Virus record (IMG/VR): IMGVR_UViG_3300020220_000114
Location: 1-42,047 of that record
DNA length: 42,047 bases
From: a virus
Direction: 5' to 3' (one strand)
Position 1 is the stretch's first letter, and each line of letters begins with the position of its first letter. A model generated the notes under the pieces. That model worked only from the letters and a program-made list of their open reading frames with translations, did not search any database and was not told where the DNA came from. Positions 35,762 through 42,047 of this stretch are shown here, piece after piece. The translations under genes and the position numbers were made by a program.

Positions 35762-36516
35762 CCACTACAATTGGAAATAAATTAGCAAGCTCTTTTTACG
35801 GGCTTGACACTACTGCTCAATTAACCATGCACGCATTTAGACGTGATGGCGATGGCAATTTAATTTATTCAAAGGTAAATATCTCAAGCAATGAGACTGC
35901 AAATCTAACGAACGGACAAGGTCCCGCTTATGAGGGTATGGAAGAGTTTGTAACTGGAGTTACAGCTTCAGGAGTAGTTCATAATTCTATTCCAGTTGGG
36001 GTCAATGAGATTGGAAGAAAAGCTTTTTTAGGACAAATATATTCCGTAAAAATTATTAACCCATCTACTAATCCAAAATTTCTTTTAAATGATCAAATAC
36101 TAAACGAGATAGATGTAGTTACTGGAGCAAAATTTACTTTTGTTACTGATGATCCATCTACTCAAGGATTTCCAATTTATATTTCTTCAATAGCGCAGGG
36201 AAATAATTATACATACGAGTATTTGTCGGGTGTAGAAAATTCACGCAGTTCTTATGGTGGTACGCAAGGAGATATTAGATCTAATACAACAGAGCCTTTA
36301 ATGTTTACTGTACCTGAAAATGCACCATCAGTTTTATATCTAGCTAGCGGCAATCACAACAATGTGTTTATTACACTGCATGTAAATCGTCTTCCTCATT
36401 CTAACTTAAAAAACCGTTATTATGGGCAAGTTAAATTTGATGACACAAGAGTGACTTATTTTTTAAATAATGATGGCTATCTAGTAGCAAGATATAATCA
36501 AAACTATGATTACTAA
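35758..36516 (+). CDS. Virion structural protein, TTG start
   Basis: This protein has 252 residues. The start is TTG at 35758, overlapping the upstream TGA (TTGA), which favours reinitiation; the family-like sequence begins right there (TTTIGNKLASSFYGLDTTAQLTMHAFRRDGDGNLIYSK). The rest is mixed beta structure, with GMEEFVTGVTASG and a C-terminal FDDTRVTYFLNNDGYLVARYNQNYDY resembling other marine phage structural proteins. I recognise no enzyme motif or metal site. Its place before the large beta-helix protein suggests a tail appendage or attachment role. Confidence 0.6.
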   Translation: MTTTIGNKLASSFYGLDTTAQLTMHAFRRDGDGNLIYSKVNISSNETANLTNGQGPAYEGMEEFVTGVTASGVVHNSIPVGVNEIGRKAFLGQIYSVKIINPSTNPKFLLNDQILNEIDVVTGAKFTFVTDDPSTQGFPIYISSIAQGNNYTYEYLSGVENSRSSYGGTQGDIRSNTTEPLMFTVPENAPSVLYLASGNHNNVFITLHVNRLPHSNLKNRYYGQVKFDDTRVTYFLNNDGYLVARYNQNYDY

Positions 36517-36535
36517 TTTCCAACATAAAAATAAT

Positions 36536-36545
36536 TATAAATATA
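36536..36545 (+). promoter_or_regulatory. Late promoter box TATAAATATA upstream of the 36568 gene
   Basis: This is the only site in the set with the full T4 consensus TATAAATA, and it carries the same TA extension. It sits 22 bases before the start codon with GGAG (36557-36560) between. It starts the unit encoding the large beta-helix protein and the cysteine-rich adhesins. Confidence 0.78.
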
Positions 36546-36567
36546 GCAGATTATTTGGAGCACAATA

Positions 36568-39500
36568 ATGCCGGATTTTGTACTAGGTAGATTAAAATTT
36601 ACTTTTAAAGGCCAGTGGCAATCAAACACTGGTTATGTTGCTGATGATATTGTTAGATATGGCGGAAGAAGCTATGTCTGTAAAATAAACCACACTTCTT
36701 CCCCTGGCAATGGCTTCTATACTGATAATGCTTATGCTAGATGGGATATTGTTTCCTCTGGCACAGACTGGAAAGGCGATTGGCAAACTAGCACCTACTA
36801 CAAAATTGACGATGTTGTTCGCTACGGTGGTACTGTATATGTTGCCAACACAGGCCATTTATCTAACGCTACCACAGCTTTTGGCTTAGAGCCGGATTAT
36901 GATAAATGGGTTACTTACAGTGCAAGTCCTTTTTTCGTTGGGAATTGGTCTGCTAACGTTCGCTATAGAGTAGAAGACGTATTTAAATTTGGTTCCGGTC
37001 TTTATCGTGTAACAATTCCTCACTTTTCAAACGCTAATACCTCTTCCAACGTAACCACCTTCAATACTCACCAAGGTAACGTTTCTATTTTTGTTCCTGG
37101 TTTAGAGTTTGAAGATACTTATAATAATGCCACCCAATATCAAACTGGTGACATCGTTCGTTACGGTGGTTATAACTTCATCGCTATAGATGAGACAGAG
37201 GGCAATTTACCAACTGATACAACTTATTGGAGAGTTTTATCTACTGGCTTTAAACATAGAGGTGATTATAATAACTCTACCGTCTACGAGCCAGGCGATG
37301 TTGTAAGATATGGCGCCTCAAGTTATGTTGCCAAGCTTGATTCTACTGGTAATCTTCCAACCAACGCCACCTACTGGGATCTTTTAACCAGGGGTCAGAT
37401 GTGGAAGGATTACTATGCTGCCAACGTAGCTTATAAGCCTGGTGATATCGTTCGCTATGGTGGATTTATCTACGTAGCAAACGTCGATACAGCTGGTAAT
37501 GCTCCTTCCAATAACACTTTTTGGGATTTGCAACAAACTGGAATTAGATGGAATAATATTTGGGATTCAAATACCACCTACCAGTTAGGTGATGCTGTAA
37601 ATTATTCTAATAGTGCATACATTAGTATTGTTTCTGATAATGCCAATATTATTCCAGGAGATCCCGGAAGTGAGGTAAGCTGGAGTTTAGCTGCTCAAGG
37701 TTCTCAAGATACCTTTACAACTACTTTAGGTGATATAGCATATCGTGGTAATGTAGGTATGACTCGTCTAGGAATAGGCGCCGTAGGTCAAGTACTTACA
37801 TCAGACGGTTCTATTCCTTATTGGAAGACTAATTCCAATACCGGTAATGTTTATTATGTTGCACCTGAAGGTGTAGACTCAGCTGGATACGGCACTTCAT
37901 TACACGCTCCATTTGCCTCTATAAAGTATGCTACTCAGCAGGCTGACAATAATGCTACCATCTTTGTTAAGTCGGGAGAATATTACGAACAGCTTCCCAT
38001 TACCGTTAAGTCCAACATGGCTATTGTTGGAGACAATCAACGTACGGTAATTATTAATCCTAAAGCAGGTTTGAGTGATGATGGTTCAAATACCAACGCT
38101 CAATCCACAATGTTCTTAATGTCTGATGGCGCTATTATTAACAAAGTTACCATGAGGGGCATGACAGGATGGACAGCAAATAATCAAAATGAACAGAACT
38201 TAACCTCCACCACACCTAGAGGTGTATTTGTAAGACTCAATCCTGCTACTCCTATTATTCATAAGAGTCCTTATATTTTAGAAGCTGCAGCCTTTGGTAC
38301 AGGTGCAATTGGTGCTTTAGTTGATGGATCCGAGCACGTTGCAGGTAATAAGTCAATGGTGTTCCATGGATATACTGTGATTTCTAGTGATGGTATAGGT
38401 TACTGGATTAAAGATGGTGGTAGAGCGGAGATTGTATCTTGCTTTACATATTATTGTAAATTTGGATATGCTACCACTGGTGGTGGTATTATTCGAGCGC
38501 TGAACGGAAACAACTCTTACGGTAAGTACGGTGTTTACTCTCAAGGTTTTTTAACCTCAGAACAACCATTAACCGGTAATGTGTATGGGGATTTAATTTC
38601 AGGTACATTTACAAACGGTATTTTTGCAGTTGGTGACTTACTTACTGGTAATACTACCGGCGCTACAGCTATTATCACCAATCCTCAGATTTCTAATAAT
38701 AAACTATACATTAAGTATCTTACTGGATTAAGATTCCAAAATAATGAGGATATTAATTCAAATGCAGGTGGTACAGGCAATTTAACTAGCAATGGAAACG
38801 TAGCTGGGCAAAATGGCTTTACATTAATGGCCAATGCGTTTATCACTGAGCCCCAGCCTGGTTCTTCTTTAGAAATTAGCGATGATCCAACTAACGCCTA
38901 CGTAATACAAAGCGTTTCTGGTACCTACTTAGGGGCTAATAGTGTAATGACTATAGTCCTTACACAGGATAAAGCTCTTAGATCATTAGACAACGCAGGA
39001 ATTACCCTACGTAGAAATTATAGCCAGTCTCGATTAACCGGTCATGATTTCTTAAGTATCGGTACGGGTAACGTTATTACTACTAACTACCCCGGTGCCC
39101 CCACAACACCTCCTGCCCAGGGTAATGAGGTTGTAGAAGATTTCCCTGGTCGTGTGTTCTATATTTCGTCAGATCAAGATGGTAACTTCCGTGTAGGGGA
39201 TTATTTTAGAATTGATCAGGCTACCGGTACAGCAACATTAAATGCTTCAGCTTTTAACTTAGCTGGTCTTACTTCTTTAAGACTAGGTTCCATTGGTGCT
39301 CAGTTGGGTGAGACGATTAACGAGTTCTCTTCTGATGCGACAATGGGTGGTAATTCAAACGCTGCTGTACCTACCGAGTATGCTGTACGAACCTATGTTC
39401 AGAACCAGTTACAAATCGGCCTAGGTACAACTGTACAAGCAAATGCAGTATCCTCCTTTGCCATGCTGACGTCCGCTTACGACGTTGCCAATACCACTTT

Positions 39501-39741
39501 GGATAGTCTAGGTAGAGCAAATGCTTTCACAGTTGGCAACTATCGAGCATCTAATATTGTGTACGGCAGATTACCTGCAAATATTGTAATTATTGCTGGA
39601 ATGCTGGAAATACAACAGTCAGCCAACATTGTTTCTAACGTAATTTTATCATATACGGAAACAGTTGGTACGTTTATACAAAATGTCACAGCAAATTACA
39701 ACGCTAACAATACTGCTATAAGTAATATTATACTATCATAA
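36568..39741 (+). CDS. Tail appendage protein: seven chitin-binding-like repeats plus pectate-lyase-type beta-helix
   Basis: This protein has 1057 residues. Residues about 10-385 contain seven copies of a ~50-residue unit with W-x(4-5)-Y-x(2)-GD(I/V)VRYGG-x-x-Y-x-A and a closing Trp, the pattern of CBM5/12-type carbohydrate-binding domains. About 420-720 read as a right-handed parallel beta-helix (VYYVAPEGVDSAGYGTS, APFASIKYATQQA, AIVGDNQRTVIINPK, IINKVTMRGMTGW), as in pectin-lyase-fold phage depolymerases. The C-terminal part includes VFYISSDQDGNFRVGDYFRIDQATGTATL and MGGNSNAAVPTEYAVRTYV. Such proteins are common in T4-like marine phages. No obvious catalytic set is seen, so binding without cleavage is possible. 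Confidence 0.82.
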   Translation: MPDFVLGRLKFTFKGQWQSNTGYVADDIVRYGGRSYVCKINHTSSPGNGFYTDNAYARWDIVSSGTDWKGDWQTSTYYKIDDVVRYGGTVYVANTGHLSNATTAFGLEPDYDKWVTYSASPFFVGNWSANVRYRVEDVFKFGSGLYRVTIPHFSNANTSSNVTTFNTHQGNVSIFVPGLEFEDTYNNATQYQTGDIVRYGGYNFIAIDETEGNLPTDTTYWRVLSTGFKHRGDYNNSTVYEPGDVVRYGASSYVAKLDSTGNLPTNATYWDLLTRGQMWKDYYAANVAYKPGDIVRYGGFIYVANVDTAGNAPSNNTFWDLQQTGIRWNNIWDSNTTYQLGDAVNYSNSAYISIVSDNANIIPGDPGSEVSWSLAAQGSQDTFTTTLGDIAYRGNVGMTRLGIGAVGQVLTSDGSIPYWKTNSNTGNVYYVAPEGVDSAGYGTSLHAPFASIKYATQQADNNATIFVKSGEYYEQLPITVKSNMAIVGDNQRTVIINPKAGLSDDGSNTNAQSTMFLMSDGAIINKVTMRGMTGWTANNQNEQNLTSTTPRGVFVRLNPATPIIHKSPYILEAAAFGTGAIGALVDGSEHVAGNKSMVFHGYTVISSDGIGYWIKDGGRAEIVSCFTYYCKFGYATTGGGIIRALNGNNSYGKYGVYSQGFLTSEQPLTGNVYGDLISGTFTNGIFAVGDLLTGNTTGATAIITNPQISNNKLYIKYLTGLRFQNNEDINSNAGGTGNLTSNGNVAGQNGFTLMANAFITEPQPGSSLEISDDPTNAYVIQSVSGTYLGANSVMTIVLTQDKALRSLDNAGITLRRNYSQSRLTGHDFLSIGTGNVITTNYPGAPTTPPAQGNEVVEDFPGRVFYISSDQDGNFRVGDYFRIDQATGTATLNASAFNLAGLTSLRLGSIGAQLGETINEFSSDATMGGNSNAAVPTEYAVRTYVQNQLQIGLGTTVQANAVSSFAMLTSAYDVANTTLDSLGRANAFTVGNYRASNIVYGRLPANIVIIAGMLEIQQSANIVSNVILSYTETVGTFIQNVTANYNANNTAISNIILS

Positions 39742-39750
39742 GGTAATTCA

Positions 39751-40740
39751 ATGTCTAACGTACTGCTTTTAAATGCAATTTTAGCCGATAATGACTGGCT
39801 AAGAACACAAATAAACGGGTCCGGTGCCGGTTATAGTAGTTCAGCATGGGTGTCTTGCCCTACTAACACTACTAACTGGAGTAGTATTCCGCGCCTTACG
39901 GGAGGTACATCATTAAATGTGTGCGACGTATCAGGCTATTACAGGTGCGGGGTTTGTTGTTTATGGACAGTTCCTGGTGGTGTATCAATCGCACAATTTC
40001 AAATTTGGGGTGCAGGCTCAGGCACCGCTCCCGGATCTTGCTGCAGCGGATCGCCTCCTGGAGATACAGGAGCTTATGCAATTGCAATTATCCCAGTAAC
40101 CCCAGGTTGTCAATATACTCTTTGCTCGGGGTGTGCGAGGTGCTGTTGTTCATACTGTACAGTATCTGCGGATAGTTTGGGAGGGTGTGATTCGTTTGTT
40201 TCCGGTTTTGGACTAACTAATTTCTGTGCTCAGGGAGGTTCCAACGGTCATACATACTGTACCATGGTCGATCTTCATGGTAATGACGGGTGTTGTCGAT
40301 ATAATGCACTTGGTCAGAGATCAGCAGGTCCGTGTATATGTAGCGGTAGCGTTTGGTATTGTTTTTCTAACAGCTGTGCTACTTGTGGGGAAATTCCAAT
40401 TAGAGCAAGCGCCAGAACATATTATGGTTCAGCTACTTCGGGATATGTTACTGGTCTTCCGTCGTTTCATGCTGGTGGTTGTCTTACCTCTGATCACTAT
40501 GGCTATTTCTGCCACTCGCCTGTAATAAGTGAAACACATGGTGTTTTTACGGGAAGTAATTGTTGCGCGACGTTTTCCTCTGGCACTTGCTGTGGTGGAT
40601 GGAACTGTTCGGCTGCTAACACTGAAAGTGGAAGAAGACATCCAGGTGGTGGTGGCGCAATGACTCATATGATGGGGGGACACACAGAGCATTACGGTGA
40701 TTCAGGCAGAATGGGTATGGTTAGAGTAACTTATTGTTAA
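39751..40740 (+). CDS. Cysteine-rich adhesin-like protein, copy 1
   Basis: This protein has 329 residues with 32 cysteines (nearly 10%), including CC and CCC runs. The N-terminus is a short helix (LLLNAILADNDWLRTQI). The core (VCDVSGYYRCG, LWTVPGGVSIAQFQIWGAG, TGAYAIAIIPVTPGCQYTLC) follows the layout of glycine-rich phage adhesins, in which W-x-VP-x-GV and PG-x-x-Y strands hold glycine loops; here the loops are Cys/Ser/Gly-rich. The end is GGGGAMTHMMGGHTEHYG and a closing strand GMVRVTYC. A role as receptor-binding tip is inferred from position at the end of the fibre genes. Base composition is visibly richer in G and C than its neighbours. A paralogue starts at 41427. Confidence 0.75.
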   Translation: MSNVLLLNAILADNDWLRTQINGSGAGYSSSAWVSCPTNTTNWSSIPRLTGGTSLNVCDVSGYYRCGVCCLWTVPGGVSIAQFQIWGAGSGTAPGSCCSGSPPGDTGAYAIAIIPVTPGCQYTLCSGCARCCCSYCTVSADSLGGCDSFVSGFGLTNFCAQGGSNGHTYCTMVDLHGNDGCCRYNALGQRSAGPCICSGSVWYCFSNSCATCGEIPIRASARTYYGSATSGYVTGLPSFHAGGCLTSDHYGYFCHSPVISETHGVFTGSNCCATFSSGTCCGGWNCSAANTESGRRHPGGGGAMTHMMGGHTEHYGDSGRMGMVRVTYC

Positions 40741-40753
40741 TTAGGATAAAAAA

Positions 40754-41425
40754 ATGCAAAAACAGTTTTCTATAAAAGTTCCTGACGAATTGTATGTTGA
40801 AAAATATACTTCTAATAGTTACGTTACTTTTAATTATGATGGCCCTGAAAAACTTTATACCGAGGTACAAATAGATGGGTTTGTATACGGTTTAGTTTCA
40901 GAAGGAACTACCTTTCCCGATGGAGATTTGAGAAAAGTTGTTGAAGTTGATGCCGATGCATATCCTTCAGTTGCTTATTACTTGAATACATTCTCCAACA
41001 AACACATTTTCCAGTACGAGGATGTTCCAAATCCAGATGGATCAATTTATAAAAAACCCACTAATCCTAGACTTCAAGATTATTTTAAATTACAATACAA
41101 CGAAGGTGCTTTTAATTCTCGAGATGATGGGTTAGTTGTTGGACCATGGTCGTTTGAGGTTATAACTAAATCTACTGAATTTGTTGAAGAGCAAGAGTTG
41201 AAAAAAACTTATGAAAAAGTTAAAACAACATTAGGCAGTATTGAGCTTGACAGCACAGCTCAAACTGCATACAATAAATATATTCAGGATTGTGAGACAT
41301 ATCTTACAGCTATAGAGCAATTATATCCTTGGAAATATGTAAAAATAACCGATCCTGTTCCACCTAAGCTTCCGTTATTGTTAGTTAAAGCTATTTCCGA
41401 CGTAAAAGCGGTGTTAGGAGACTAA
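40754..41425 (+). CDS. Unknown protein between the two cysteine-rich genes
   Basis: This protein has 223 residues. I do not recognise it with certainty. The N-terminal half is beta-rich with many Tyr and Asp residues (FSIKVPDELYVEKYTSNSY, TEVQIDGFVYGLVSE, VVGPWSFEVITKSTEF). The C-terminal half is helical (EEQELKKTYEKVKTTLGSI, LTAIEQLYPWKYVKI, LLVKAISDVKAVLGD). It has a single cysteine, in strong contrast to both neighbours. Lying between two adhesin-like paralogues, it could be an assembly factor, a spacer subunit or a cap that binds them; this is inference from location. A ribosome site is weak (AGGA nine bases before the ATG). Confidence 0.65.
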   Translation: MQKQFSIKVPDELYVEKYTSNSYVTFNYDGPEKLYTEVQIDGFVYGLVSEGTTFPDGDLRKVVEVDADAYPSVAYYLNTFSNKHIFQYEDVPNPDGSIYKKPTNPRLQDYFKLQYNEGAFNSRDDGLVVGPWSFEVITKSTEFVEEQELKKTYEKVKTTLGSIELDSTAQTAYNKYIQDCETYLTAIEQLYPWKYVKITDPVPPKLPLLLVKAISDVKAVLGD

Positions 41426-41426
41426 T

Positions 41427-42047
41427 ATGTCTGATGTATTGATACAAAATGCATTTGCAGAAAATAGAGCTCTTACAAGGTGTTATCTTACTAGAGGAAC
41501 AGGCAGCTGTTCGTTAAATAGTTTTACTGTAGCAAATAATGGATATTGTGGTACGTTGCTAACATGCGGGAGCCAGCCTGGTAGTGGTAGTGTTAATCCA
41601 TTAACTTGTTTTACTCAATATTGGTCTTCTTTGCCAACTCTCAATTCCCCAACAGCAGGGTTTAAAGTTTGTGATACATCGGGGTATTACAGATGCGGTG
41701 CGCAGTGCAACTGGACAGTTCCAACTGGTGTATGCTGTGTACAATTTCAACTCTGGGGTCCTGGGAGCGGTACAGGTACAAACTGCTGCTGTGGAGGCGC
41801 ACCTTTCGGTCCGACCGGTGCTTACGCAACTGTAATAATGAACGTTACACCAGGTCATGTTTATTGTTTGTGTGCAGGTTGTGCTTACTGTTGTTATGCT
41901 ACTGAAACTACACCAGGCTATTGCGGACAACCGTCCCATGTGATAGGATGTGGTCTTACAAGTTTCTGCGCTGATTCAGGAATATCGGACGTATGCTGTT
42001 GGAGAGCAGCAGTAGGATCTACATCCAGTGGTTGCCAATTTCCAACA
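41427..42047 (+). CDS. Cysteine-rich adhesin-like protein, copy 2 (3' end outside window)
   Basis: The start ATG at 41427 is one base after the previous stop, with AGGAG (41416-41420) in front. 207 codons are visible, open to the window edge. There are 24 cysteines in this part (over 11%). It shares with copy 1 the blocks VCD-x-SGYYRCG, C-x-WTVP-x-GV, QFQ-x-WG-x-GSGT, TGAYA, VTPG and LC-x-GC-x-x-CC, while its N-terminal ~60 residues have extra cysteines and differ. A paralogue by duplication and divergence is the simple reading. The complete protein should end with a strand like GMVRVTYC of copy 1. Confidence 0.75.
   Translation, partial: MSDVLIQNAFAENRALTRCYLTRGTGSCSLNSFTVANNGYCGTLLTCGSQPGSGSVNPLTCFTQYWSSLPTLNSPTAGFKVCDTSGYYRCGAQCNWTVPTGVCCVQFQLWGPGSGTGTNCCCGGAPFGPTGAYATVIMNVTPGHVYCLCAGCAYCCYATETTPGYCGQPSHVIGCGLTSFCADSGISDVCCWRAAVGSTSSGCQFPT

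Noticed and set aside
39896-40692. Several open frames on both strands inside the first cysteine-rich gene, e.g. 39921-40175, 40226-40525 and 40429-40692 (minus)
   Set aside because: They overlap a well-supported gene with a clear paralogue and arise from its unusual codon content; none has a convincing start site.
41601-41939. Minus-strand and alternative plus-strand open frames across the second cysteine-rich gene
   Set aside because: The frame starting at 41427 has an AGGAG ribosome site and shared blocks with copy 1, so the others are shadows.
1-42047. tRNA, rRNA, integrase, transposase or attachment sites
   Set aside because: I looked for them by eye and saw none; every stretch is accounted for by tightly packed virion genes.

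Overview
This window reads as the tail and baseplate module of a T4-like contractile-tailed phage. The DNA is AT-rich, and the gene families and late-promoter boxes match marine T4-like myoviruses that infect cyanobacteria or SAR11-type bacteria. The host is an inference from composition and gene content; no host gene, tRNA or integrase is visible. Genes are packed almost without gaps, many joined by TAATG-type stop/start overlaps, and no gene-free stretch exceeds 300 bases.

Left block, minus strand (1-3518): a head-completion nuclease (gp4-like), a conserved unknown protein, a tail-tube-fold protein (gp54/gp19-like), the gp26-like hub assembly protein, a short gp51-like frame overlapping its end, and the 5' part of a probable tape-measure or hub protein running off the window. 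The gp26-like gene ends on a perfect -1 slippery heptamer, and the short frame is in exactly the -1 register, as in lambda-type G/GT tail chaperones.

Central block, plus strand (3562-23274): gp48 tube cap, gp53 wedge, gp27-like hub, a spike split into two proteins (OB fold plus lysozyme-like domain; beta-helix plus M15-type peptidase), PAAR tip, gp25, gp6, a probable gp7-position wedge protein, a small fibre-like protein, gp8 with a large repeat insertion, a DUF4815-type protein carrying a DUF4214 module, its probable partner and a small coiled-coil protein. Together these would make the hub, spike, wedges and periphery of the baseplate.

Right block, plus strand (23275-42047): tail fibre and adhesin genes. 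They include two fibres ending in S74 self-cleaving chaperones (one with a cupredoxin-like domain that keeps a His-Cys-His-Met set), a 1895-residue repetitive fibre, several small virion proteins, a 1057-residue protein with seven chitin-binding-like repeats followed by a beta-helix, and two paralogous extremely cysteine-rich adhesin-like proteins (the second cut by the window end) flanking an unknown 223-residue protein.

Regulation: five plus-strand gene starts are preceded by the nine-base box ATAAATATA, four of them at a nearly constant 24-25 bases. A variant box faces the first of these on the minus strand. One clear intrinsic terminator lies at 25455-25481, just before one of the promoters.
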